Origin: Muribaculaceae bacterium
Lineage (GTDB): Bacteria; Bacteroidota; Bacteroidia; Bacteroidales; Muribaculaceae
Assembly: GCA_902836725.1 (NCBI GenBank)
Contig: CADFRV010000031.1
Coordinates: forward strand, 1-14,334
DNA length: 14,334 nt
Direction: 5' to 3'
In this document: piece by piece, positions 1-5,872 of the stretch
How positions within the stretch are numbered: the stretch's first letter is position 1
Layout: every line of letters begins with the position of its first letter
Notes under the pieces: generated by a model
Seen by the model: only the letters and a program-made list of their open reading frames with translations
What the model was told of the DNA's origin: nothing
Databases searched by the model: none
Program-made: the position numbers and the translations under genes

Positions 1-1
1 C

Positions 2-286
2 CTGATGTTCGAGTACGTGGAGCGCGCCGTGACAGGCATGCTCCAGATACTGAGCAACCTGGAGAACGTGGACGAGCACAACATCATCTCCGCCTACAAC
101 CACGAGCGCGAGATCAACAACCTCCGCAACCAGTTGCGCACGGCCAATGTGGCGAATATCAACGACCGGCACTACGAATACCAGAGCGGCATATATTATA
201 TGGATATCATCAGCACCCTCGAAAAGAGCGGCGACTATATAATAAATGTGGTAGACACCATCCGCGACGAATTCAAGGGAGCCTGA
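2..286 (+). CDS. Na/Pi-cotransporter family protein, C-terminal end (partial)
   Basis: The reading frame is open from the window edge to a TGA, so only the last ~95 residues are present. They are charged, helical and free of membrane segments, and resemble the cytoplasmic PhoU-like helical domain that follows the transporter part of Na/Pi-cotransporter (NptA-type) proteins. The late stretch reading DIISTLEKSGDYIINVVDTI fits the conserved helix of that domain, usually seen as an E/D-x-x-E-R/K-x-G-D-Y-x-x-N pattern. The full protein would use a sodium gradient to move phosphate or a similar anion, with this domain probably regulatory. The first in-window ATG (position 5) is internal. A lone PhoU protein cannot be excluded because the upstream part is missing. 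Confidence 0.7.
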   Translation: MMFEYVERAVTGMLQILSNLENVDEHNIISAYNHEREINNLRNQLRTANVANINDRHYEYQSGIYYMDIISTLEKSGDYIINVVDTIRDEFKGA

Positions 287-326
287 TCCCCCTTGCCAGA
301 ACCCGACTACCGATAACGCCAGTACT

Positions 327-1109
327 TTGTCCCCGTTTCTGAATATATCGCATGAGGCGGACGCGCCGTCATCACCCGTCGACCGCCAGCTCTATACCAC
401 CCGTCCTCCCGCCTGGCAAAGCGGGGTGGCGGGTGTGGAACGTCCCGTAACCCCGGCAACCGACAGCGGAGTGCTCGCAATGGTAGTGGCGGTGATAGTG
501 CTGATCGGGCTGAACATGCGCCATGTGAAACGCATCTTCCGGTCGTTGCCCCAGGACCTTCTCTCGGTGCGCCGCAGATCCAACGCCTTCGACGAGCACA
601 CCGCCAACGAGACACGCGTGTCGCTGCTGCAGCTGCTTCAGCTGTGGGTCTACGAGGGGCTGCTGCTTTTCATGTGGCTGCGCGACGTAAACGGCAATAC
701 CGTATCCGGCGGGGGGCTCACCGCCCGTGTGGCGATGCTTGTGGCGCTCGCATGCGCGTTCTATCTCTTTCAGCTCGGAGCCTGCATGACAGTGGGCTAC
801 GTGTTCACCGACAAACTGAGCGCCATCCTGTGGCGCCGCGGTCTCAACGCCTCGCAGATCACCCTGGGGTGGGCGCTAGCAGCTCCGGCCCTGGTGTCGC
901 TTTTCTATCCCGGACTGACACACGACATGCTGTTGCTGGCCGCGACACTGTACATATTGTCGCGTATCTGCTATATTTACAAGGGTTTTAGAATTTTTTA
1001 CCATAAATTCCCCTCTTTGCTTTATTTTATTTTGTACCTTTGCACCCTAGAAATCATTCCGGTCATCATCACATGCCTTCTGGCTGTGGAAATATGTGTA
1101 AAAAGCTGA
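327..1109 (+). CDS. DUF4271 family integral membrane protein
   Basis: A 260-residue protein with about six hydrophobic segments (roughly residues 48-63, 102-117, 135-158, 176-193, 200-215 and 229-252) after a hydrophilic N-terminus of about 45 residues. The C-terminal pattern, an aromatic/basic loop with YKGFRIFYHKF and then LYLCTLEIIP, is the hallmark I associate with the Bacteroidetes family DUF4271, whose function is unknown. In this order it sits directly ahead of the HemD-like gene, as in related genomes. After the in-frame stop at 252-254 the only start before the membrane region is TTG at 327; the next ATG, at 480, would cut into the first membrane helix, so TTG is preferred. No clear ribosome-binding site is seen, which is normal for Bacteroidetes. 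The 3' end is unusually AT-rich and contains a promoter-like element (see 1035-1042). Confidence 0.8.
   Translation: MSPFLNISHEADAPSSPVDRQLYTTRPPAWQSGVAGVERPVTPATDSGVLAMVVAVIVLIGLNMRHVKRIFRSLPQDLLSVRRRSNAFDEHTANETRVSLLQLLQLWVYEGLLLFMWLRDVNGNTVSGGGLTARVAMLVALACAFYLFQLGACMTVGYVFTDKLSAILWRRGLNASQITLGWALAAPALVSLFYPGLTHDMLLLAATLYILSRICYIYKGFRIFYHKFPSLLYFILYLCTLEIIPVIITCLLAVEICVKS
1035..1042 (+). promoter_or_regulatory. Bacteroidetes -7 element inside the DUF4271 coding sequence
   Basis: TACCTTTG matches the TAnnTTTG -7 consensus exactly, in the wider context TTTGTACCTTTGCACC that is common at Bacteroidetes promoters. About 27% of bases in 981-1040 are G or C, against about 70% in 841-900 of the same gene. 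No TTTG lies at the ideal 19-base spacing; the nearest one (1016-1019) is 15 bases upstream, so the -33 half is weak. Transcription would begin near 1047 and give hemD a leader of roughly 150 bases. The same bases encode the conserved Leu-Tyr-Leu-Cys-Thr of DUF4271, so chance overlap is possible. Confidence 0.45.
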
Positions 1110-1201
1110 GTGATGCCACTTTATAGGCCGCACCTGTTTATCCTCTCCCCGCGAGTCCGGTATTTTGTTGAAAAATAGTTTTATAATTATCTCTTACGAG
1201 C

Positions 1202-1963
1202 GTGAAAGTAAAGAAGATACTTGTATCTCAGCCCCGTCCGGCTTCGGAAAAATCCCCCTATTTCGACATCGCCACCCGTTACGGTGTGGAAGTTGTGTTC
1301 CGCCCTTTCATTAAAGTAGAGGGGCTGACAGCCCGCGAATTCCGCCAGCAGAAAATCAATATCTCCGATTTTACAGCAGTGATCTTCACGGCAAGGACCG
1401 CTATCGACAATTTCTTCCGTCTGTGCGAGGAGATGCGTGTCACCATACCCGACACCATGAAATATTTCTGCACCACGGAGTCCATAGCACTCTATCTCCA
1501 GAAATATATCGTATACCGCAAACGCAAGATCTTCTACGGCACCACAGGCAAGTTCGACGATCTCCTCCCTTTTCTGAGCAAGCACAACAAAGACCGGTTC
1601 CTCTATGCCGTCAGCGACGTGCACAAGGACAATGCTAACGCCGCCATACTTGACCGCGCCAAAGTGAACTACACAAAAGCTGTCATGTACCGCACCGTGA
1701 GCAACGACTTCGCTCCTGAAGAGAAATTCGACTACGACATGCTCCTCTTCTTCTCCCCCGCGGGCATTGACTCGCTGATGAAGAACTTCCCCCAGTTCGA
1801 GCAGGGGGACATACAGATAGGCTGCTTCGGCGCCTCCACAGCCAAAGCGGTGGCCGACGCAGGCCTGCGCCTTGACCTCGAGGCTCCCAACCCCAAAGCG
1901 CCCTCCATCACAGCCGCGCTCGACCTGTTCCTGAAAGAACAGCTCGAAAAAGCAGGCGCATAA
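1202..1963 (+). CDS. hemD: Uroporphyrinogen-III synthase family protein
   Basis: A 253-residue protein matching the Bacteroidetes branch of the HemD family. HemD closes and rearranges hydroxymethylbilane into uroporphyrinogen III in the tetrapyrrole pathway, in the cytosol. The two-lobed pattern is visible: an N-terminal VIFTARTAIDNFF segment (residues 60-72), a conserved middle with YLQKYIVYRKRKIFYG (98-113), a second-lobe LLFFSPAGIDSL (181-192) and FGASTAKAV near 209-217, then a proline-rich APNPKAPSITAAL end. HemD sequences diverge widely, so these are family signatures rather than proven catalytic residues. The start is GTG at 1202, with an AT-rich leader ahead of it. TAGTTTTA at 1176-1183 is a one-mismatch -7 element without a good -33 partner. 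The gene ends 10 bases before rnpA and is probably cotranscribed with it. No other haem gene is in the window, so the assigned reaction is inferred from family only. Confidence 0.85.
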   Translation: MKVKKILVSQPRPASEKSPYFDIATRYGVEVVFRPFIKVEGLTAREFRQQKINISDFTAVIFTARTAIDNFFRLCEEMRVTIPDTMKYFCTTESIALYLQKYIVYRKRKIFYGTTGKFDDLLPFLSKHNKDRFLYAVSDVHKDNANAAILDRAKVNYTKAVMYRTVSNDFAPEEKFDYDMLLFFSPAGIDSLMKNFPQFEQGDIQIGCFGASTAKAVADAGLRLDLEAPNPKAPSITAALDLFLKEQLEKAGA

Positions 1964-1973
1964 ACCGACACGA

Positions 1974-2378
1974 ATGAAAACAGCAGGCTTGGGAAAAGCC
2001 CATAAACTTTGCTCCGCCACGGCCATTGAACATCTGTTTAATGGCCGCGGTGGCTCACACAGCACCCTATGCTACCCGCTGAGAGCCGTATGGGGCGACG
2101 AGCCGCCTGCCATGCACCGCGAAGGCACGGAAAAGGTGATGTTTCTCATCTCCATCCCCAAGAAGCGCCTGCGCCACGCCGTGGACCGTGTGACGATGCG
2201 GCGCCGCGTGCGCGAGGCATACCGCCTGCTTCGTCCCGCCATCGTTCCCCCGAAAGAGGAGGACAGCGAGCCTACAATACATCTGGCCCTCCTCTATGTG
2301 GCCAACCAGACAGAGCCGTTTGACCGCGTACAGAAAGCGGTGGAGCGCATACTGCGCAAAATATTCCCCGCACAATGA
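1974..2378 (+). CDS. rnpA: Ribonuclease P protein component
   Basis: A basic 134-residue protein of the RnpA family, the protein subunit that binds the RNase P RNA and helps it recognise the 5' leader of precursor tRNAs. The N-terminal LGKAHKLCSATAIEHLF (residues 6-22) fits the usual opening (K-x-x-R-L, then F). The signature basic helix is at residues 63-84, with KKRLRHAVDR followed by MRRRVREAYR. The usual RNR core is altered: the Arg is kept at 72, but Val73 and Thr74 replace Asn and Arg. The flanking Arg/Glu positions and the C-terminal helix up to IFPAQ are intact, so the protein looks functional. Its last codon overlaps the yidD start (ATGA at 2375-2378), implying translational coupling. 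The ATG at 1974 gives the normal family N-terminus. Confidence 0.93.
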   Translation: MKTAGLGKAHKLCSATAIEHLFNGRGGSHSTLCYPLRAVWGDEPPAMHREGTEKVMFLISIPKKRLRHAVDRVTMRRRVREAYRLLRPAIVPPKEEDSEPTIHLALLYVANQTEPFDRVQKAVERILRKIFPAQ

Positions 2379-2608
2379 AGCGCATCATATCGCGCGGCGC
2401 CATATGGCTCCTCAGCCTCCCGGTACATTTCTACCGCCTGTGCGTCTCACCAATGTTCCCCCCGTCCTGCCGCTTCACCCCGACTTGCTCGGCATATATG
2501 CTCGAGGCGCTGAAAAAACATGGCCCCGCCAAAGGGCTGTGGCTCGGCATACGCAGGATATGCCGCTGCCATCCCTGGGGAGGGAGCGGATATGATCCGG
2601 TACCATGA
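2375..2608 (+). CDS. yidD: Membrane protein insertion efficiency factor YidD
   Basis: A 77-residue protein of normal YidD length. An amphipathic N-terminus (GAIWLLSLPVHFYRLCVSP) precedes the diagnostic cysteine motif CRFTPTCSAYMLEAL (residues 32-46) and the closing CRCHPWGGSGYDPVP, all conserved in the family. YidD is a small protein on the inner face of the cytoplasmic membrane that helps YidC/Sec insert membrane proteins. It lies immediately after rnpA, as in most bacteria, but without the rpmH and yidC neighbours found in Proteobacteria. It overlaps rnpA and the next gene by ATGA at each end. The start is fixed by the overlap and by the family N-terminus. Confidence 0.95.
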   Translation: MKRIISRGAIWLLSLPVHFYRLCVSPMFPPSCRFTPTCSAYMLEALKKHGPAKGLWLGIRRICRCHPWGGSGYDPVP

Positions 2609-3300
2609 TGACACCTGACCCCGAATTGATATTACTTACCGACTGCCATACCCACAGGATTTCCCGAGGGGCGGTCGTATGCGTGGATCCCGGCGATATG
2701 GATTCCGTGGCCGCGTCGCATCCCGGCATATTGCTTTCAACAGGCATACACCCCTGGCGTCTCGGAGACATGACCGACGGGGAATTCGAGCGCGAAATGG
2801 AAACAGTGAGGCGAAGCGCGTCGCTGCCGGGTGTAGCCGCCATCGGGGAGACCGGTCTCGACACCATAAGAGGTGGCGATCTGCCCCGTCAGCAGGAAAC
2901 ACTGATGCGCCACATAGCCCTCAGCGAGGAGTTGTCGCTCCCTCTGGTGCTGCATGTGGTACGCACAGGCCATCTGATCATCGGATTACGCAAACGCCTC
3001 GGCACCTCCATACGCCAGCCGTGGATATGGCACGGATTCAGGGGCAATCCCACACAGGCCGCGCAGTTCTGCGCATTTCCGGACTGCTACATCTCGCTCG
3101 GCCCGGACTTCAACCCGAAGACCGCGGCAGCCGTTCCCTCTGACAGGCTGCTCACCGAGACCGACGACGCCCCCGCCGGCATTGCCATCACCGATGTGAT
3201 CGACAGGGTGGCACACGCGCGGGGATGCGACCCCACGGAACTTGCCGCCACCGTAGGCCGGAACGCGCAACGCATTTTCCTCCCCCATAACAACACCTGA
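2605..3300 (+). CDS. TatD family metal-dependent hydrolase
   Basis: A 231-residue amidohydrolase-fold protein of the TatD type, whose relatives are Mg/Mn- or Zn-dependent nucleases and phosphoesterases. All metal-site motifs are visible: DCHTH (Asp13, His15, His17), TGIHPW (His49), AIGETGLD (Glu82), LVLHVVR (His117), IWHGFRGN (His143) and LLTETDDAP (Asp187). It is about 25-30 residues shorter than standard TatD, mainly because the segment after the HxH motif is compact. This short form follows yidD in related Bacteroidetes, so it is probably a lineage-specific TatD paralogue and not a truncation. The start is ATG at 2605 in an ATGA overlap with yidD; the second ATG directly after it is equally possible. 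The true substrate cannot be read from the sequence. It converges with the AraC-type gene, with 52 bases between and no clear hairpin terminator. Confidence 0.88.
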   Translation: MMTPDPELILLTDCHTHRISRGAVVCVDPGDMDSVAASHPGILLSTGIHPWRLGDMTDGEFEREMETVRRSASLPGVAAIGETGLDTIRGGDLPRQQETLMRHIALSEELSLPLVLHVVRTGHLIIGLRKRLGTSIRQPWIWHGFRGNPTQAAQFCAFPDCYISLGPDFNPKTAAAVPSDRLLTETDDAPAGIAITDVIDRVAHARGCDPTELAATVGRNAQRIFLPHNNT

Positions 3301-3352
3301 TACCGCTATTCCTTACGAAGTACGCCGCCACAGCATGGGCGGGGGACACACA

Positions 3353-4261
3353 CTACTGGTTCTGGAACTGCGTCGGGGAAAGTCCTGTAAGATTCTTGAA
3401 ATATTTGCCGAAAGACGACTGATTGGAGAAATTCAGGTCATAGGCTATCTGCTGCACATTCTTGCCTGAATAGCGGAGCTGATTCTTAGCCTCCTGAATG
3501 ACATACTGGTCTATCCACTCGGCCGCAGACCGGCCGGTGGCCTCCTTGATAATCAGCGAGAGGTATTTGGGCGAGATGAACATCTTGTCGGCATAAAACC
3601 CGATAGCCCTCTCGCGGCGGTGATGGGTGCGCACCAGGCGAAGGAAATTCTTCACATAGGTAAGTTTCCTGTTGCGCGCCGGCACCGACTGCATGTCGGG
3701 GATCTCCTCCTCACCGTAAGCCATTATCTGATAAGCCGCCGCCGAAGTGAGGGTGCGGGCTATATGGCGGCTGTAGTGGTTGTGTGACAGAGCGTTGCTG
3801 TGCAGCATCTCAAAATACCTTATAAGCACCCCCACCTTTTCCGGCGAGAGCGTAAGGACCGATTTCGCCGAGGTGAATATATTGGTGTTTATGGCATTAA
3901 GGTCAATGTTAAGATCATACACAAATTTGTTTGAGACAAAGAGCACATAGGCGTCGCGCTCATCCCCCTCCCATGCGACAGGTTTGAAGACACGCTCAGG
4001 CGCCAAAAACACCAGCGACATCGGAGGCACCTCCACAGTATCCAGGTCAATGGTAACCTTCATGATACCTTTGACGCATATGATCATTGTGTGCCCGTCG
4101 ATCCGGCGGGCCTTCTCGCTGTAGAAATATCCTGTATCGGATGTTATGTGCGACAGGATATAATCCTGCCCCAGGTGGCTGTACTCATCGGAAACGCCAC
4201 GAATGGCAGCGAGCTGAGTGAGTTTCAGAGGGCTGTCTACAAGTTGACGCTGATGTTTCAT
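3353..4261 (-). CDS. AraC-family transcriptional regulator
   Basis: A 302-residue protein from the ATG at 4259-4261. A TTG five codons further upstream would add MSIFP but is less likely. The N-terminal ~190 residues form a cupin-like effector/dimerisation region (strands such as HTMIICVKGIMKVTIDLD and MSLVFLAPERVF). The C-terminal ~100 residues are a double helix-turn-helix: first helix pair about residues 219-240 with IGFYADKMFISPKYLSLIIKE, second about 268-290 with NVQQIAYDLNFSNQSSFGKYF, then the family ending LTGLSPTQF. The layout fits a DNA-binding activator or repressor answering a small molecule that cannot be identified here. It is divergent from the flippase-like gene, which it may control. 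Repeats over its own promoter suggest autoregulation (inference). Confidence 0.92.
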   Translation of the reverse strand: MKHQRQLVDSPLKLTQLAAIRGVSDEYSHLGQDYILSHITSDTGYFYSEKARRIDGHTMIICVKGIMKVTIDLDTVEVPPMSLVFLAPERVFKPVAWEGDERDAYVLFVSNKFVYDLNIDLNAINTNIFTSAKSVLTLSPEKVGVLIRYFEMLHSNALSHNHYSRHIARTLTSAAAYQIMAYGEEEIPDMQSVPARNRKLTYVKNFLRLVRTHHRRERAIGFYADKMFISPKYLSLIIKEATGRSAAEWIDQYVIQEAKNQLRYSGKNVQQIAYDLNFSNQSSFGKYFKNLTGLSPTQFQNQ

Positions 4262-4359
4262 CGGGAATATGCTCAAACTGTTACTTACCGCAAATGCTCA
4301 GGGCAATTACATCAATGCCAAAAAAATTCAGACTTTTATAGCCCGGGCACTTACACATA

Positions 4360-4402
4360 CAAAAGTAAATACTTTCATACGATTTTTAAAGTGAATGAAA
4401 GT
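4360..4402 (-). promoter_or_regulatory. AraC-gene promoter with AAAGT repeats (candidate autoregulatory operator)
   Basis: On the minus strand TACTTTTG (4367 down to 4360) is an exact TAnnTTTG -7 element, and TTTA (4390-4387) sits 19 bases upstream as a one-mismatch -33 box. Transcription would start near 4354, giving a leader of about 90 bases. The same stretch holds AAAGT at 4362-4366, 4388-4392 and 4398-4402, and the inverted copy ACTTT at 4371-4375. The last two direct copies are exactly 10 bases apart, and ACTTTCAT/ATGAAAGT form an 8-base inverted repeat (4371-4378 and 4395-4402). Direct repeats one helical turn apart suit an AraC-type protein, but the region is AT-rich and chance matches are possible. 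Confidence 0.5.
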
Positions 4403-4414
4403 TAAAAAATATCC

Positions 4415-4426
4415 TGCGGTACCGCA
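4415..4426. promoter_or_regulatory. 12-base perfect palindrome between divergent genes
   Basis: TGCGGTACCGCA reads the same on both strands and stands out as a GC-rich island in a very AT-rich intergenic stretch. It lies about 40 bases upstream of the -7 element of the flippase-like gene and about 25 bases beyond the -33 box of the AraC-type gene. That position is suited to a dimeric regulator acting on either promoter. A second, gapped palindrome (GCAT-GT-ATGC, 4424-4433) overlaps its end. The binding protein is unknown. Confidence 0.35.
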
Positions 4427-4440
4427 TGTATGCTAACAAA

Positions 4441-4473
4441 TTTTCCATACCTACTTCATAATTCGTAACTTTG
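4441..4473 (+). promoter_or_regulatory. Promoter of the flippase-like gene
   Basis: TAACTTTG (4466-4473) is an exact TAnnTTTG -7 element. TTTT at 4441-4444, 21 bases upstream, is a degenerate -33 box. The -7 element ends only five bases before the first ATG of the gene (4479), so the transcript would be almost leaderless from that ATG or have a leader of about 25 bases to the second ATG at 4503. Confidence 0.6.
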
Positions 4474-4478
4474 CCGCC

Positions 4479-5591
4479 ATGCCGACAACATCAGATAGTT
4501 TCATGTCAGGAGGGCACCGTCCGGGGTGGGGTGCCGTGGTCAAGTTCATCGTTCCTCTGGCGGTGAGCGTGGGCCTGTGCTGGATAATGTTCCACAACAT
4601 CGACTTCAACGAGATGATGAAAGTGATCAGGCACGACTGCGATTTCCGGTGGATCGGCCTGATGCTCGCCATGAGCGTCGCCCCGATGCTGCTGAGAGCG
4701 CTCAGATGGAACATACAGCTTCGCACTATAGGGGTAAACGCGCCGGTGCACGCGCTTGTCTACAGCATCATAGGGTGCTATTCGCTCAACCTTGTTTTCC
4801 CGAGGCTGGGAGAAGTCTGGCGCACAGGATACATAACATACCGCGAGGATACCCGTTTCTCCACAGTATTCGGATCCATGATCGCCGACCGTTTCGCCGA
4901 TTTCGTCACGGTATGCATCATAACCGCAGGCACATTCTTCCTGGCACGCGGCCCGATAGTAAGTTTCGTGCACACATACCCCGACGTATACCGCAAAATC
5001 ATCCACACCGTCAGCTCCCCATGGATATGGGCATCGCTGATAGCCATCACGGCAGCGGTATGGATCCTGTTCGCCCGCTCCAAAAGCACTGTAGTGGCTA
5101 AAATCAAGGGATTCATGCACGGCCTCTGGGGCGGATTCGCCACGATAGGGAAAATGAAAGAGAAATGGACATGGCTCGGCCTCACATTCGCCATCTGGGG
5201 CTGCTACTACCTGCAGATGGTGGTGGCGTTCAACGCCTTCCCCCTCCTGAGGGAGACGCTCGACGCCTCGGGAGCCATAGTCACCCTTGTCTGCTTCGTG
5301 CTCACGAGCATCGCGATGGGGGTCCCCTCCAACGGTGGGATCGGCCCCTACCAGACCACCCTCCTGTTCGGGCTGAACATCTTCCTGCCCGTCCTGCAGC
5401 AGGCACGCGCCGCCTCGGGCATGGCGCCCGTAAGCGCCGAACAGTTCCACCTCACAGGGGCAGCCTTCGGCAATCTGCTCATCGCCTCGCAGACAGCCCT
5501 GCAGATAGTGCTCGGCCTTATAGTCTTTATCCTCGTGACACTCGACAAAAAACGCGATATGCGGCCGAATTCCCCCGCGAATTTGAGGTGA
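4479..5591 (+). CDS. Lysylphosphatidylglycerol synthase TM-region / UPF0104 flippase-like membrane protein
   Basis: A 370-residue polytopic membrane protein matching the LPG_synthase_TM (UPF0104, DUF2156-less) family. It has about eight hydrophobic segments, including residues 20-38, 57-74, 92-107, 140-157, 181-198, 231-252, 265-282 and 331-354. The family signatures are present: LRALRWNIQL near 72-81, FPRLGEVWRTGYI (107-119), GSMIADRFADF (132-142) and VPSNGGIGPYQTT (282-294). Without a catalytic synthase domain, such proteins are usually thought to flip or handle lipids or lipid-linked sugars in the cytoplasmic membrane; the substrate here is unknown. The longest form starts at ATG 4479. The promoter placement favours ATG 4503 (Met9, MSGGHRPGW) as the real start, and both keep all membrane helices. 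It is divergent from the AraC-type regulator, with no downstream partner before secDF. Confidence 0.88.
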   Translation: MPTTSDSFMSGGHRPGWGAVVKFIVPLAVSVGLCWIMFHNIDFNEMMKVIRHDCDFRWIGLMLAMSVAPMLLRALRWNIQLRTIGVNAPVHALVYSIIGCYSLNLVFPRLGEVWRTGYITYREDTRFSTVFGSMIADRFADFVTVCIITAGTFFLARGPIVSFVHTYPDVYRKIIHTVSSPWIWASLIAITAAVWILFARSKSTVVAKIKGFMHGLWGGFATIGKMKEKWTWLGLTFAIWGCYYLQMVVAFNAFPLLRETLDASGAIVTLVCFVLTSIAMGVPSNGGIGPYQTTLLFGLNIFLPVLQQARAASGMAPVSAEQFHLTGAAFGNLLIASQTALQIVLGLIVFILVTLDKKRDMRPNSPANLR

Positions 5592-5594
5592 TTG

Positions 5595-5625
5595 TTTGAG
5601 GTATTGAGGATTATTCGTATATTTG
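5595..5625 (+). promoter_or_regulatory. Consensus promoter for the secDF leader
   Basis: TTTG at 5595-5598, then exactly 19 bases, then TATATTTG at 5618-5625: a perfect match to the Bacteroidetes housekeeping promoter. Transcription should start near 5630, about 240 bases before the secDF ATG. The -33 box begins only four bases after the upstream gene's stop codon. Confidence 0.8.
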
Positions 5626-5629
5626 CAAG

Positions 5630-5872
5630 CTGAAAAACAGGTGAAACAGAGCCGTTAGGCCCGTATGATACGCTCGCATTGCTGACTCCCAGGGGGTTGA
5701 CGTGCGCGTAGCCTGTTTTCACATAAACCAATCGGCACTTTTGAGACCCCCACAGTGCATTCCCGGAAGAGGCCGCCACGCCTGCGGACACGGCCATATG
5801 GCCACCCGTAAGCGCCACACACGATGAAAAATAAAAAATAATAACATAACAAAATACTTTTTAACAAACCAC
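5630..5872 (+). promoter_or_regulatory. Long structured 5' leader of secDF, or a separate small RNA
   Basis: This transcribed stretch of about 240 bases holds several complementary segments. TGAAAAACAGG (5631-5641) pairs with CCTGTTTTCA (5712-5721) with one bulge. The adjacent GTGAAACAG (5641-5649) can compete for the same partner. Inside lie GCC-GTTA-GGC (5651-5660) and a two-part stem, 5669-5672 with 5707-5710 and 5675-5678 with 5703-5706. Further on, GGCCG (5771-5775) can pair with CGGCC (5791-5795), GGGGGT (5692-5697) with ACCCCC (5746-5751), and GGCCATATGGCC (5792-5803) is self-complementary. The last ~50 bases are A/T-rich and open, as usual before a Bacteroidetes start codon. I recognise no known RNA family (not tmRNA, SRP RNA or tRNA). 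Only very short reading frames (18 codons or fewer) are present. Function unknown. Confidence 0.4.

Noticed and set aside
1164..1191. TTTG plus TAATTATC as a hemD promoter
   Set aside because: The -7 half is a poor match and the spacing is far shorter than 19 bases.
1187..2065. 292-residue open frame on the minus strand
   Set aside because: Antisense to hemD and the start of rnpA, with no recognisable domain; the + strand genes are clearly real.
3301..3352. Bidirectional terminator between the converging TatD and AraC-type genes
   Set aside because: No stem of useful length followed by a T- or A-tract was found.
4506..5450. 314-residue open frame on the minus strand
   Set aside because: It lies fully antisense to the flippase-like gene; its composition (His/Glu/Gly/Pro-rich) and lack of domains mark it as a shadow of GC-biased codons.
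5755..5790. Resemblance of CCGGAAGAGGCCGCC to the SRP RNA tip
   Set aside because: The conserved GTCAGG and AGCAGCC bases of SRP RNA are missing and the helix does not form.
5792..5803. GGCCATATGGCC as a protein-binding palindrome
   Set aside because: It lies within the transcribed leader, where an RNA hairpin is the simpler reading; no partner copy is seen elsewhere in the window.
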